Assembly: GCA_030037665.1 (NCBI GenBank)
Contig: JASHQG010000088.1
Span: forward strand, 1 to 40,914
DNA from: Acetobacteraceae bacterium
GTDB taxonomy: Bacteria; Pseudomonadota; Alphaproteobacteria; Acetobacterales; Acetobacteraceae
Direction: 5' to 3'
DNA length: 40,914 nt
Shown here: positions 6,995-16,575 of the stretch, one piece after another
How the letters are laid out: the number at the start of each line of letters is the position of its first letter
Position numbering within the stretch: the first letter of the stretch is position 1
Made by a program: the position numbers and the translations under genes
The notes under the pieces: generated by a model
What the model was told of the DNA's origin: nothing
The model's input: only the letters and a program-made list of their open reading frames with translations
Database searches by the model: none

Positions 6995-9900
6995 ATGAAG
7001 TTCACCGACATCTTCATCCGCCGCCCGGTCCTGGCGACGGTCGTGAGCCTGATGATCCTTGTACTGGGGCTACGGTCGCTGGTATCGCTACCGGTACTGC
7101 AGTATCCACGCACTGAAAATGCCGTGATCACCGTCACCACGCTGATGTATGGCGCCGATCCGTCTGTGGTGGCGGGCTTCATCACCACGCCATTGGAGAA
7201 TGCGATCGCGCAGGCGAATGGCATCGACTACATGACTTCGAACAGTCAGAGCGGCGCCAGCACGATTCAAGTCAATTTGCGATTGAATTATGATCCCAAT
7301 AAGGCGCTGACGGAGATTACCTCGAAGATCAGCTCGGTATTGAACCAGCTGCCGGCGGGTTCACAGCAGCCGGTTCTATCGCTGACCATCGGTCAGACGA
7401 TCGACGCGATGTATCTCGGGTTTTACAGCGACGTCATGGCGCCGAACCAGGTGACTGACTATCTGGTGCGGGCGGTGCAGCCGAAGCTCCAGTCGGTACC
7501 AGGCGTGCAGACCGCAGAAATTCTGGGCGGGAAGAATTACGCTCTGCGGGCATGGCTCGATCCACAGAAGCTAGCGGCATACGGGCTGACCGCGACCGAC
7601 GTCGCCCAGGCGCTGTCGCAGAACAACTATATTTCGGGGCTTGGCACCACCAAGGGGCAGATGGTGCAGATCAACCTCTCGGCGTCCACGGACCTTCATT
7701 CGCTCAGCCAGTTCCGCGATCTGCATATCAAGGAGGTGAACGGCGCGATCATCCGGTTGAAGGACGTGGCGCACGTATCGCTCGGATTTGATGACTATGA
7801 CTCGCAGGTCAGCTTCGACGGCAAGCCGGCGGTCTATATCGGTATCCAGGTGGCACCGGGCGCCAACCTGCTTGATGTGGTGAAGGGCGTACGCAACATC
7901 TTTCCGTCCATCCAGGCGCAGATGCCGCACGGGCTGACCGGATACATCGTCTATGACTCAACCAAGTTCGTGGACAGCTCCATCCATGAAGTGGTTTCTA
8001 CCCTGATCCAGGCGGTGCTGATCGTTACACTTGTCGTATTCGTGTTTCTCGGCTCGCCACGCTCGGTGCTGATCCCGGTGATCGCGATTCCGCTGTCGCT
8101 GATCGGCACGTTCACGATGATGTTGATATTCGGCTTCTCCATCAACCTGCTGACCCTTCTCGCCCTGGTGCTGGCGATCGGCCTGGTGGTGGACGACGCG
8201 ATCATCGTGGTGGAGAACGTCAACCGCCACCTGGAAGAAGGCGCACGGCCTGTGCCCGCGGCGATCCAGGCAGCACGTGAACTCGGCGGACCGATCATCG
8301 CGATGACCGTGGTGCTGGTCGCCGTTTACATTCCGATCGGCTTTCAGGGTGGCCTTACCGGCGCGTTGTTCACCGAATTTGCCTTTACGCTGGTCGGTAC
8401 AGTGACCGTGTCAGCGATCATCGCGTTGACCCTGTCGCCGATGATGTGCTCGCTGTTCCTGCGGCCCCATACGTCGGACCGTAGCGGCTGGGAGGCGCGG
8501 CTGGTCGATTTCATAGACCGCCGCTTCAGTTCGGTTCACCGGTTCTATGAGCGCCGGTTGCACAACAGCCTCAACTACCGGCCGGTGACTTATGTATTTG
8601 CGGCGATCGTTTTGGGCAGCATTTTCTTTCTCTACACCGGCTCGGTCGGCGAACTGGCGCCGCAGGAAGACGAAGGCGTTCTGATCGCCTCGTCCACCGC
8701 GGCACCGAACTCCACGCTGCAGCAACGCCTGGCGTATGATGCGCAGATCAACCAGGCATTCCGCGAGTTCCCGGAAACAGACCACGTGTTCCAGCTCGAC
8801 GTAACCGGGCAGAACATCGCGGGCATGGTGACGCAGCCATGGGATGAGCGCACGCGTACGACGAACCAGTTACAACCGCTGGTGCAGCAGGCGCTGAATC
8901 ACGTCGCCGGGCTGCGCACCGTCGTGTTTCAGCCCCCTCCCCTGCCAGGTTCAAACGGCTTGCCGGTCCAGTTCGTGATCGGCACCACGCAGCCGTTCGG
9001 CCCGCTGGATACCGTGGCGCAGCAGTTCCTGCAGACCGCGGTGAAGAGTGGTTTGTTCATCTTCCTCTATTCGGACCTCCGCATCGACCAGCCACAATCA
9101 ACGGTGGTGATTGACCGCCAGAAAGCGGCACTGCTCGGGCTGAGCATGAGCGACATCGGCGCCGCCATGAGCTCGATGCTGGGTGGTGGCTATGTGAACT
9201 ATTTCAGTCTGGATGGTCGCTCGTACAAAGTGATCCCGCAGGTACAGCAGCGCTTCCGGCTGAATACCAGCCAGTTGCTGAATTACTATGTCCGGACGGC
9301 GAACGGACAGCAGATTCCGCTTTCCACCGTGGCGCGCATCGAGACGACGACCGTGCCCGAAGCGCTGAACCATTTCCAGCAGCTTAATTCCGCGACGATC
9401 GAGGGCGTGCCCGCGCCGGGGGTGGCCCTGGGCACGGCCGTTGATTACCTGACGAAGCTGGCGAAGGAGACGCTGCCGCAGGGCTACACCATCGACTACG
9501 GCGGACTGTCGCGGCAGTACGTGCAGGAGTCCAGCGGCTTCGCAAGCACGTTTGGCTTCGCGCTGATCATCATCTTCCTGGCGCTCGCCGCGTTGTTCGA
9601 AAGCTTTCGCGATCCGTTGATCATCCTGATTTCGGTGCCGATGTCGATTGCCGGCGCGCTGATCTTCGTCACCATGGGCATCGGCGGCGCGACGCTGAAC
9701 ATCTACACTGACGTCGGGTTGATCACACTGATGGGTCTGATCAGCAAGCACGGAATCCTGATCGTCGAGTTTGCGAACGAGCTGCAGAAGCAGGGCAAGA
9801 CCAAGCGCGCAGCGATCGAAGCGGCGGCCGGCATCCGGCTGCGGCCGATTTTGATGACCACGGCAGCGATGGTTCTGGGCGTAGTCCCGCTGCTTGTTGC

Positions 9901-10084
9901 GAGCGGCGCGGGAGCGGTATCACGCTTCGACATGGGCCTGGTCATCGCCAGCGGCCTGACCGTCGGCACGCTGTTTACACTGTTCGTCGTCCCCGCGGTC
10001 TACATGTTGCTGGCCGCCGACCACTCGGCGCAGGCGGCGATGGAGACGGCCGAGGCGCAGCCGGCGGAGGCCCCGGCGGAGTGA
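6995..10084 (+). CDS. RND multidrug efflux pump, HAE1 family inner-membrane transporter
   Basis: A 1029-residue proton-driven pump of the hydrophobe/amphiphile efflux family (AcrB/MexF/MdtB-like), full length for the family. It starts FTDIFIRRPVLATVVSLMIL. The duplicated topology of 12 membrane helices with two large periplasmic loops is evident. The proton-relay pair Asp400-Asp401 is intact in AIGLVVDDAIIVVENVNRHL, and the second-half signature GLITLMGLISKHGILIVEFA supplies the matching Lys. Substrates cannot be predicted. It is the last gene of the regulator-duct-adaptor-pump operon. A weak hairpin (GAGGC/GCCTC, 10083-10097) overlaps its stop. Confidence 0.96.
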   Translation: MKFTDIFIRRPVLATVVSLMILVLGLRSLVSLPVLQYPRTENAVITVTTLMYGADPSVVAGFITTPLENAIAQANGIDYMTSNSQSGASTIQVNLRLNYDPNKALTEITSKISSVLNQLPAGSQQPVLSLTIGQTIDAMYLGFYSDVMAPNQVTDYLVRAVQPKLQSVPGVQTAEILGGKNYALRAWLDPQKLAAYGLTATDVAQALSQNNYISGLGTTKGQMVQINLSASTDLHSLSQFRDLHIKEVNGAIIRLKDVAHVSLGFDDYDSQVSFDGKPAVYIGIQVAPGANLLDVVKGVRNIFPSIQAQMPHGLTGYIVYDSTKFVDSSIHEVVSTLIQAVLIVTLVVFVFLGSPRSVLIPVIAIPLSLIGTFTMMLIFGFSINLLTLLALVLAIGLVVDDAIIVVENVNRHLEEGARPVPAAIQAARELGGPIIAMTVVLVAVYIPIGFQGGLTGALFTEFAFTLVGTVTVSAIIALTLSPMMCSLFLRPHTSDRSGWEARLVDFIDRRFSSVHRFYERRLHNSLNYRPVTYVFAAIVLGSIFFLYTGSVGELAPQEDEGVLIASSTAAPNSTLQQRLAYDAQINQAFREFPETDHVFQLDVTGQNIAGMVTQPWDERTRTTNQLQPLVQQALNHVAGLRTVVFQPPPLPGSNGLPVQFVIGTTQPFGPLDTVAQQFLQTAVKSGLFIFLYSDLRIDQPQSTVVIDRQKAALLGLSMSDIGAAMSSMLGGGYVNYFSLDGRSYKVIPQVQQRFRLNTSQLLNYYVRTANGQQIPLSTVARIETTTVPEALNHFQQLNSATIEGVPAPGVALGTAVDYLTKLAKETLPQGYTIDYGGLSRQYVQESSGFASTFGFALIIIFLALAALFESFRDPLIILISVPMSIAGALIFVTMGIGGATLNIYTDVGLITLMGLISKHGILIVEFANELQKQGKTKRAAIEAAAGIRLRPILMTTAAMVLGVVPLLVASGAGAVSRFDMGLVIASGLTVGTLFTLFVVPAVYMLLAADHSAQAAMETAEAQPAEAPAE

Positions 10085-10931
10085 GGCCACACGCCTCTTC
10101 CGACCGGGCCGGGTGAGGCGGGTCAGACGGCGATCACTTCTGCTGCCGAGACGCACGGAGGCCGCGTGTCGACCGGCCTGGCCAGCCGTCTGAAGTAATA
10201 CGCACGCAGCCACGCTGGAACCGCGGCCACCGCCGGACGAGATGAGCAGCGTCGGACGGGCCCCACGAGATCGCGCAGCGTCTCCGGCCTCCGGTGTCGC
10301 AGCCGCCGCGTCTGCAATCGGCGATCACCAAGGCGACGGCGGGACCCTGCTCGCGCAGCGCGTCCGCGACGCGGTGATGCGATGCATGAGCGACCATGCG
10401 GTCGCCGCGGTCCCAGAACAGAACGGCCTGACCGAAACAGGCCGGCCGATCGTCGTCAATCGGGACCGCGCGGCGCCAGATCGAAAGTCTCATGAAGCTC
10501 AGCGCCTTACGGTCGACTCATTCAATTGGTGCGTGCGATGGCAACAGGCAGCGTGCAGAGGGCAGAATAAAGACAGAGAACCGCGCTCCCACTCTCGGCG
10601 CGCCGGCATGCGCCGCTACCTGGCCGCGCGCCACTCTGATCGGGTGTTCGCTGATGTTCTCATGGATACGCAGACCGGCCATTCCGATGTCGCATGGGAG
10701 GCATTAAAACCAGGTGAGAAGACCCAGCCCATCCACCGGTGGATGCGGTGGCTGGCCCGGAACAGGATTGCGCGCACGCTGCGAAGCGCGACGGCGGCCA
10801 ACGCAAGCACCGGCGGATTGCCGCTGCAGACCACTTGCGGTTGAACAGCGTTATCCACAAGCGGGTCGGGACGACGCGCACCCTACTATTTCGTCAGGTG
10901 CAATTCCTGACAGACCGTGCCATAGTGCGGC
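10085..10931. other. Spacer with a frameshifted gene, a palindrome and a lone DnaA-like box
   Basis: Only the interrupted minus-strand gene at 10123-10493 looks coding. The rest holds a 16-bp perfect palindrome (10730-10745, arms CATCCACC), an exact TTATCCACA (10851-10859), and a small hairpin (GTCAGG/CCTGAC, 10893-10911) in the leader of the next small gene. I see no RNA gene. Confidence 0.4.
10123..10493 (-). pseudogene. Frameshifted hypothetical gene
   Basis: Two overlapping minus-strand frames together read like one protein. The first starts at ATG 10493 (MRLSIWRRAVPIDDDRPACF, then GQAVLFWDRGDRMVAHASHH, then ALREQGPAVALVIADC) with strongly G/C-rich third positions. Near 10290-10315 the coding signal moves to the adjacent frame, which continues ETLRDLVGPVRRCSSRPAVA and ends YYFRRLARPVDTRPPCVSAA plus five residues at 10123. 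The combined product would be about 120 residues and would end 38 bases from the convergent pump gene, which is natural packing. I do not know the family. A sequencing error or a true inactivating indel would look the same here. Confidence 0.42.
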
Positions 10932-11135
10932 ATGGCCATTCCACAATTCCAACTGATCCGGCTGCCCAAAGGTTCGTTCAGCGTCGACATGACCACACCG
11001 GACGGGCGCCGCAAGACCGTACCCGGATTCTCCACCGAGCATGAAGCCGCCGCGTGGATCGTGCAGATGGAGCGAGCGTTGCAGGAGAACGATCCCCGCT
11101 TCCGCCCTCCGCCACGTGATAAAGGACGCCACTGA
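10932..11135 (+). CDS. Small hypothetical protein
   Basis: A 67-residue protein, MAIPQFQLIRLPKGSFSVDM, then TTPDGRRKTVPGFSTEHEAA, then AWIVQMERAL and a polar, basic C-terminus. The spacing of the aromatic and Gly/Phe residues and the 'F-S-T-E-H-E-A-A-A-W-I' segment look like a small alpha/beta domain shared among alphaproteobacterial proteins of unknown function. I recognise the type but no function. There is no strong ribosome site upstream. A 6-bp hairpin at 10893-10911 lies in the leader. It is convergent with the DUF2889 gene. Confidence 0.6.
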   Translation: MAIPQFQLIRLPKGSFSVDMTTPDGRRKTVPGFSTEHEAAAWIVQMERALQENDPRFRPPPRDKGRH

Positions 11136-11273
11136 CGTTCGACGGGCGTTCGCCACGCATTTGCGTATTGCATCACGCTGAGGACACCCGTTGAGACTGC
11201 GCGCGCCAGGGATTCGCCCGCGAAACTTTCCAAGGCTGCAAGCGTGGCGCAGCGAGCAAAATTTAGCGCCCGC

Positions 11274-11912
11274 CTAGCTCACGTCCGCTTCGGTCTTCGC
11301 CGCGCCAATTTCTGAGCGGAACAATTCCGGCCAGCGGCGGCGGACAATTGGGCCGTCCACGGCGTAGGCAACGCATGAGTTCACGATCGCGCCGACCCCG
11401 CCTAGCATGTTCTTCGCGATCCGCCTGTCAAGTTTGTCGGTGCCGCGAATGTCCGCCTCGCCGCGCGCCTTGGCCTCGCGCCAGGCCTTGTGGGGATTGA
11501 TCGTCTGGAACGCCGTGGTCGCCATTTGCTGCAACAGTTCCCGCAAGTGCGTGCAGCCAGCGGTGCCGCCGACCAGACGTGCCGCCTCGCGCAGGAACCC
11601 GGCCTTGATCCGCAGCCCCGCAAGCCGCGCGAAATTCGGTGCCGCTTGCGGGCAGACCGTGTAAGGGGCGCGATCCGTCGCCGCCTCCGACGAGATGATC
11701 TGCATCGTTTCATCCACGGTTAGCCGCAGCCACATATGATGCAGCTTCTCTCCGGCCTCGATGAAGCCGCGGTCCTGATTGGAGAAGCCGTAGCTTTTGG
11801 CATCGGCCAGCTGGGCCTCGATATCGTACAACCCGTCCGCGCGGTGGTAGCCGCGTATTTCGATATCGCGGGCGTGCAGCAATTCGCGCGCCACGGGATC
11901 GCTCAGCGGCAT
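11274..11912 (-). CDS. DUF2889 domain protein
   Basis: A 212-residue protein carrying nearly the whole DUF2889 pattern: DIEIRGYHRADGLYDIEAQL, then LHHMWLRLTVDETMQI, CPQAAPNFARLAGLRIKAGF, and GCTHLRELLQQMATTAFQTI near the C-terminus. The family is widespread in Proteobacteria with no established role. Its conserved His, Asp and Cys-Thr-His residues hint at metal or ligand binding, but that is speculation. The reading frame is open far upstream (to 12128). The homologous part begins at ATG 11912, which has GAAAGG 9 nt before it. It follows the FtsB-like gene on the same strand after 70 nt. Confidence 0.85.
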   Translation of the reverse strand: MPLSDPVARELLHARDIEIRGYHRADGLYDIEAQLADAKSYGFSNQDRGFIEAGEKLHHMWLRLTVDETMQIISSEAATDRAPYTVCPQAAPNFARLAGLRIKAGFLREAARLVGGTAGCTHLRELLQQMATTAFQTINPHKAWREAKARGEADIRGTDKLDRRIAKNMLGGVGAIVNSCVAYAVDGPIVRRRWPELFRSEIGAAKTEADVS

Positions 11913-11982
11913 CAGCAGGACCTTTCTGTGGTGCAGTGCAGCACGGCTGATATGGCATGCGGCCCACGCAGCCGCAACCGCT

Positions 11983-12294
11983 TCAGAACAAGCGGTCCTT
12001 CCCGGTGAACGGCACGATGATGTCGCTTGGATCCGCCAGGTTGAGCTGCGCTCGCGCGCGTTCGTCCAGCGAGTCGAGATCGAGATGGCTGGACTGCAGG
12101 CCATAGATGCGACGCGCCCAATCGTCACGCTCGGTCTGCGCGATGGCCTGGTCGGTCAGCGCCTGCTTCAGCAACGCCTCGCGCCTTGAATAAGCCAACA
12201 GGCCATGCTGACCCTGCGCGGCGCTCCAGCCGAAAAAAGCGGTGATCGCCAGGAAGACCACCGGGGCGATCCACGCCTTGATCTTGTCCGCCAT
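11983..12294 (-). CDS. FtsB/DivIC-family septum formation initiator
   Basis: A 103-residue bitopic membrane protein with the architecture of FtsB: short cytoplasmic N-terminus, one membrane helix at about 9-28 (IAPVVFLAITAFFGWSAAQG), then a periplasmic coiled coil (about 35-65, LLKQALTDQAIAQTERDDWA) and the small C-terminal segment with LDLDSLDERARAQLNLADPS. FtsB works with FtsL and FtsQ to recruit and activate septal wall synthesis. In alphaproteobacteria this gene is often near eno and pdhA; here it lies beside DUF2889 and hisZ instead. The start ATG at 12294 has only a weak ribosome site. Confidence 0.88.
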   Translation of the reverse strand: MADKIKAWIAPVVFLAITAFFGWSAAQGQHGLLAYSRREALLKQALTDQAIAQTERDDWARRIYGLQSSHLDLDSLDERARAQLNLADPSDIIVPFTGKDRLF

Positions 12295-12735
12295 CGGTCG
12301 TTCTCCGAATCAAGCGCCTCATCATAGGCGATCCGAACCGCGACGTGAACAATCATAACGAACTGGAGGCCTTACTTACGGCGTGACAGCAGGCTGGTTC
12401 ATCAGGTTCGGATCGACCAGTCCGATCGGTCGCCCCACCGGATCGCAGCTTGGCGCCGACCGGGTCGGTTACGTCCACAACTCGCGGAACGACAAAGCAT
12501 CTCAACCGCGCGGCCGATCGGACCCCGCTTGGCACGCGAAAATCCGGACCAGCCCAGGACGTCCCGAAAGTCCGCCACGGTGTTCATGGTCTGGACGCAC
12601 GCCGACGGCGCGACCCCGGGTCATGACGGGTGCGCGCCGACGAACTCCGACGGCAACGTGTTTCTGCCGGGCCGGCGGACGATGTACTACGGCTCCCCCT
12701 CCCGTCGTCGGATCGAGGCCGCTAAGAATCATCTC
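12295..12735. other. Spacer between divergent ftsB-like gene and hisZ
   Basis: This stretch of 441 bases should carry the divergent promoters. The minus strand shows coding-like scraps in three successive frames: MNTVADFRDVLGWSGFSRAK at 12587, VVPRVVDVTDPVGAKLRSG further on, and finally CDPVGRPIGLVDPNLMNQPA running to a TAA at 12376-12378. Each scrap looks protein-like, but no single frame is open throughout, so a decayed gene is possible and an intact one is not supported. No RNA gene is seen. Confidence 0.3.
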
Positions 12736-13881
12736 ATGTCCGAGGATATGCCAAACCCCGCGCTGCTGCCCGCCGGCCTCTGCGATCTGCTGCCACCCGA
12801 CGCCGAGACGGAAGCCTCGGCGGTGGAGGCGATCATGGAGGTGTTTGCGTCGTACGGTTACCAGCGGGTTAAGCCGCCGCTGCTCGAATTCGAAACCAGC
12901 TTGCTGTCAGGCTCTGGCGCCGCGGTGGCAGACCAGACCTTCCGCCTCATGGACCCCGACAGCCAGCGCATGATGGGGCTGCGCGCCGACACCACACCGC
13001 AGGTAGCGCGCATCGCCACCACACGGCTGGCCGGCGCGCCGCGGCCGCTGCGGCTGTCGTACGCCGGTCAATGCCTTCGGGTGCGCGGCACTCAGCTCGC
13101 GCCCGACCGCCAGGTCGCGCAGGCCGGGATCGAGCTGATCGGCTGCGACCTGCCGGAAGCGGACGCCGAAATCGTGCTGGTCGGCGCCGAGGCGCTGTCT
13201 GCCGTCGGTCTGACACGGGTCAGCTTCGATCTGACGCTGCCGATGTTGGTACCCGGGCTGTTGGATAATGCGGGGATCGCCGGTCCCGCACGGACCGCGT
13301 TGACCCGCGCACTGGACCGCAAGGACGCCGCGGCGGTGGCCCGACACGGCGGGCCTCTGGCGGGCCTCCTGGGCGAGCTACTGCTGGCAGCGGGACCCGC
13401 GGACCGGGCGCTGGCCACGCTGGGAGCGGCGAAGCTGCCGCCCCCCGGAGCAGCGCTGGCGGAGCGGCTGGCGGCGGCCGCGACCGCAATTCGCGCGCGC
13501 GCACCGGGGCTGCGGCTGACAGTCGACCCGGTGGAGTTCCGCGGGTACCAGTATGAGACCGGCGTTTCGGTCACGATCTACGCACCGGGCCGGCATGAGG
13601 AGCTTGGCTGGGGTGGGCGCTACGTCTGCGGCGAGACGGAACCGGCGACCGGCCTGACGCTGTACCCCGATGCGCTGTTGCGCGCAGCACCGAAACGGGA
13701 GGCGAAGCCGCGTGTATTCGTGCCGGACGGCGTCGATCCGGCGCAGGCGGCAGCGCTGCGAGCGCGAGGATTCGCGACGGTTGCGGGGTTGGGCGTGACG
13801 ACAGATCAGGTCGCAGAAGCGCGGCGACTGGGATGCGCGTTCGTGCTGCAAGATGCAGAAGCGGTCGCGCTGCCGTCATGA
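12736..13881 (+). CDS. hisZ: ATP phosphoribosyltransferase regulatory subunit HisZ
   Basis: A 381-residue paralogue of histidyl-tRNA synthetase lacking the anticodon-binding domain. HisZ pairs with the short form of HisG to catalyse and regulate the first step of histidine synthesis. Visible class II synthetase features are LLPAGLCDLLPPDAE, FASYGYQRVKPPLLEFE, FRLMDPDSQRMMGLRADTTP (motif 2 region), RPLRLSYAGQCLR and the GWGGRYVCGE motif 3 region. The frame is open 69 codons further upstream, but that part does not look like the family. ATG 12736 gives a normal length; ATG 12751 is a possible alternative. hisG is not in the window. A likely terminator follows at 13944-13969. Confidence 0.9.
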   Translation: MSEDMPNPALLPAGLCDLLPPDAETEASAVEAIMEVFASYGYQRVKPPLLEFETSLLSGSGAAVADQTFRLMDPDSQRMMGLRADTTPQVARIATTRLAGAPRPLRLSYAGQCLRVRGTQLAPDRQVAQAGIELIGCDLPEADAEIVLVGAEALSAVGLTRVSFDLTLPMLVPGLLDNAGIAGPARTALTRALDRKDAAAVARHGGPLAGLLGELLLAAGPADRALATLGAAKLPPPGAALAERLAAAATAIRARAPGLRLTVDPVEFRGYQYETGVSVTIYAPGRHEELGWGGRYVCGETEPATGLTLYPDALLRAAPKREAKPRVFVPDGVDPAQAAALRARGFATVAGLGVTTDQVAEARRLGCAFVLQDAEAVALPS

Positions 13882-13943
13882 CGAGGCGTACCGTCACGCG
13901 CCGGGCACCGCGCTCCGGTTTGCCAAGCCCGTCATGGGTGGCG

Positions 13944-13969
13944 GCGTGACCGCGGCACCACGCTTTTTT
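13944..13969 (+). terminator. Putative intrinsic terminator after hisZ
   Basis: GCGTG (13944-13948) and CACGC (13959-13963) form a 5-bp stem around a 10-base loop and are followed at once by six Ts (13964-13969). It lies 63 bases after the hisZ stop and about 100 bases before purA, so the two genes are probably separate transcription units. Confidence 0.5.
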
Positions 13970-14067
13970 GCGCCGGGACCGCGACCCGTGTGCAGGAGTT
14001 CGGCCGCGCGGCCGGGGCACCGATCGTGTAATGTAATCTCTCGCCTCTCGCGCAGGTGGAGAAACCG

Positions 14068-15357
14068 ATGCCGAATGTGACCGTGATCGGCGCCCAATGG
14101 GGCGACGAGGGTAAGGGGAAGGTTGTGGACTGGCTTGCCAGTCGCGCCGAGATCGTCGTGCGCTTCCAAGGCGGCCACAACGCCGGCCACACCCTGGTCG
14201 TCGGCAATGAGACCTATAAGCTGTCCCTGCTCCCTTCTGGCCTGGTGCGCGGCAAACTCGGCATTATCGGCAATGGCGTCGTGATCGACCCCGAGGCGCT
14301 CCTCGCTGAGATCGACAAAGTCCACACCCAGGGCCTGACCGTCACACCACGCACACTACGCATCGCCGAGAACGCGAGCCTGATCCTGCCGCTGCATCCG
14401 GCCATCGACCGTGCCCGTGAGGCTGCCCGCGGTGCGCGCCAGATCGGTACCACGGGCCGCGGGATCGGCCCTGCCTATGAGGACAAGGTGGCACGCCGCG
14501 CCATCCGGGTCGCAGATCTCGCCGAGCCGGAGACGGTCGCCGCCAAACTCGATGAACTGCTGCTGCACCACAACACCCTGCTGGCCGGTCTCGGTGCTGC
14601 GACGTTCGACAAGCAGGACCTGCTGGACCGGCTCATGGCGCTCGCGCCTCGGATAGTTCCGTACGCCGAGCCGGTCTGGGAACGGCTGGACGAAGCCCGC
14701 CGTGCCGGACGCCGCATCCTCTTCGAGGGCGCCCAGGCAGTGATGCTGGATGTGGACCATGGCACCTACCCCTACGTCACCTCATCCAACACTGTTGCCG
14801 CGACCGCGGCATCCGGCTCCGGCCTCGCGCCGGCCGCGGTCGGCTTCGTGCTCGGGATCGCCAAAGCGTATTCCACGCGGGTTGGCGCCGGCCCCTTCCC
14901 CACCGAGCTGACCGACGCCACCGGCAAGTTGCTGGGCGACCGCGGCGCTGAGTTTGGTACTGTGACCGGCCGCCGCCGCCGCTGCGGTTGGTTCGACGCC
15001 GTGCTGGTGCGCCAGGCGGTGAAGGTCGGCGGCATCCAGGGCCTTGCCTTGACCAAACTGGACGTACTCGACGGGCTGTCGGAGCTGAAGATTTGCACAG
15101 GCTATCGGATCAACGGCGAGCGCGTGCGCCGGCTGCCCGCGGCGCCAGGCGCCCAAGCCGCAGCGGAGCCGGAATACGAAACGATCGAGGGCTGGGAAGG
15201 CTCAACCCGAGGCGCCCGCACTTACGCCGATTTGCCGGCGCAGGCGGTGAAATACGTCCGCCGCATCGAGGAACTGGTGGAGGCGCCGGTGACGTTGCTG
15301 TCCACCAGCCCGGAACGGGACGATACCATCCTGGTGCGGGACCCGTTCGAAGACTAG
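14068..15357 (+). CDS. purA: Adenylosuccinate synthetase
   Basis: A 429-residue enzyme that condenses IMP with aspartate, using GTP, to give adenylosuccinate in AMP synthesis. The signature [12 protein letters not shown] (residues 11-22) and HNAGHT (37-42) carry the catalytic Asp and His. [38 protein letters not shown] and [11 protein letters not shown] (guanine binding) follow in order. A GTG at 14056 is in frame, but the AGGTGGAG ribosome site at 14054-14061 points to ATG 14068. It has its own upstream region after the hisZ terminator. Length and all active-site motifs are normal. Confidence 0.97.
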   Translation: MPNVTVIGAQWGDEGKGKVVDWLASRAEIVVRFQGGHNAGHTLVVGNETYKLSLLPSGLVRGKLGIIGNGVVIDPEALLAEIDKVHTQGLTVTPRTLRIAENASLILPLHPAIDRAREAARGARQIGTTGRGIGPAYEDKVARRAIRVADLAEPETVAAKLDELLLHHNTLLAGLGAATFDKQDLLDRLMALAPRIVPYAEPVWERLDEARRAGRRILFEGAQAVMLDVDHGTYPYVTSSNTVAATAASGSGLAPAAVGFVLGIAKAYSTRVGAGPFPTELTDATGKLLGDRGAEFGTVTGRRRRCGWFDAVLVRQAVKVGGIQGLALTKLDVLDGLSELKICTGYRINGERVRRLPAAPGAQAAAEPEYETIEGWEGSTRGARTYADLPAQAVKYVRRIEELVEAPVTLLSTSPERDDTILVRDPFED

Positions 15358-15545
15358 GCTATCGTTCCGGGTTCACGGCATTCGCGCGGTCACATATTGG
15401 CAACCGCCGACGGCGCGACCTCAGCTGTGCACCATTCGGCAGGTGCCGTGGCGCGCGCTCCGGTTCTCACCGCCCGTGAACCGACTTATATCGAGCAGAG
15501 GCCCCTGCCCGAGTCCACCACCTTCCACAACCGTAGATTCCGCCG

Positions 15546-16367
15546 ATGAAGCACTGGCACATCGATAACCTGCCCTGGGACCGTTTCGACGCCAGCAAGG
15601 TGGACGCGACCCTTCTCCCTCTGGTCAAGGCCGCCGCGATGGTGGAACGCAACGGATCCGACTATGGCGTCTATCTCAACCGTGTCTTCGCCGACGATCC
15701 GGCCTTCCGCACTGCAGCCGACAACTGGGCCCAGGAAGAAGTGCAGCACGGTGACGCCCTCGGCCGCTGGGCGGTGCTCGCCGACCCGGACTGGGATTAC
15801 CACGCCGCCTTCGCCCGCTATCGTGCCGGCTATCAGCTTCCGCTCGACGCCACCGCCTCGGTTCGCGGCTCGCGCACCGGCGAGTTGATCGCCCGCTGCA
15901 TGGTGGAGACGGGCACCTCCAGCTACTACAGCGCGCTCGGAGAGATGACGCAGGAGCCCGTCCTGCGCCAGATCTGCAAAAACATCGCCGCCGACGAGTT
16001 TCGCCATTACAAGCTGTTTTATGACCACATGCGCCGCTACCTGGCACGCGAGCACATCGGCACACTGCGCCGCCTTCGCATCGCCCTCGGCCGCATCGGC
16101 GAAAGCGAGGATGACGAACTCGCCTTCGCCTGGCACTGCGCCAACCAGCCCGAGTCAGCCCGGTTCCACCGCCCGACCTGCACAGCGGCCTACATGGGCC
16201 GCGCGCTGGCCTGCTACCGCTTCCGCCACATCGAACGTGGCACCGGCATGATCCTGAAGGCCGTTGGTCTGAAACCACGCGGCAGACTGTCCGACCTGGC
16301 GACCCGGTTCGCCTGGTGGCTGCTGCAATGGCGCCACCGCCGCCTGGCACGCCAAGCGGCGACGTAG
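15546..16367 (+). CDS. Ferritin-like diiron protein
   Basis: A 273-residue mostly helical protein with a full set of diiron ligands in a four-helix bundle pattern: Glu34 ([10 protein letters not shown]), Glu65 and His68 (EEVQH), Glu121 ([10 protein letters not shown]), Glu151 and His154 (DEFRH). This ligand order is that of ferritin-like oxidases and acyl-ACP desaturase relatives. It begins [20 protein letters not shown], and the C-terminus has a Trp/Arg-rich amphipathic region ([16 protein letters not shown]) that might touch the membrane. The substrate is unknown: fatty-acid desaturation or hydroxylation is possible, iron storage less so because it is monomer-like and long. It stands alone between purA and selB. 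Confidence 0.75.
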   Translation: MKHWHIDNLPWDRFDASKVDATLLPLVKAAAMVERNGSDYGVYLNRVFADDPAFRTAADNWAQEEVQHGDALGRWAVLADPDWDYHAAFARYRAGYQLPLDATASVRGSRTGELIARCMVETGTSSYYSALGEMTQEPVLRQICKNIAADEFRHYKLFYDHMRRYLAREHIGTLRRLRIALGRIGESEDDELAFAWHCANQPESARFHRPTCTAAYMGRALACYRFRHIERGTGMILKAVGLKPRGRLSDLATRFAWWLLQWRHRRLARQAAT

Positions 16368-16575
16368 GACCTGCGGTGTCGCGGCCAGGCGAGCGTCGGC
16401 AGCCGTCCCCCCGGGTCGCCGCCAACGCCTTCTGCGCCTGGCGACCACGCCACGCGCCGGGCCCCCGGGACGCTTCGGCTGATCGGGTAAATCGACCGCA
16501 ACGACGAAGCCACCGCCGGGGTTTCCAGCGACGCAGCCCATCGGCCGGCTGCGGGGGCAAAGCCCCGGATCAGCC

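Noticed and set aside
10730-10745. 16-bp palindrome CATCCACC/GGTGGATG
   Set aside because: It lies in a spacer with no gene start close by and no T-run. Palindromes of this size occur by chance in G+C-rich DNA more easily than the 24-bp one.
10851-10859. Exact DnaA box TTATCCACA
   Set aside because: It is a single box without an AT-rich unwinding region, dnaA/dnaN/hemE context or clustered boxes. One 9-mer match in 41 kb is readily due to chance.
12529-12735. Upstream extension of hisZ (69 codons)
   Set aside because: It shows no similarity to the HisZ/HisRS fold and contains Pro/Ser-rich random-looking sequence; the family starts at 12736 or 12751.
16554-16566. GGGGC-AAA-GCCCC hairpin just before selB as a possible SECIS or riboswitch
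   Set aside because: Only a 5-bp stem with a 3-base loop, upstream of the gene rather than after a UGA codon. At most it modulates translation.
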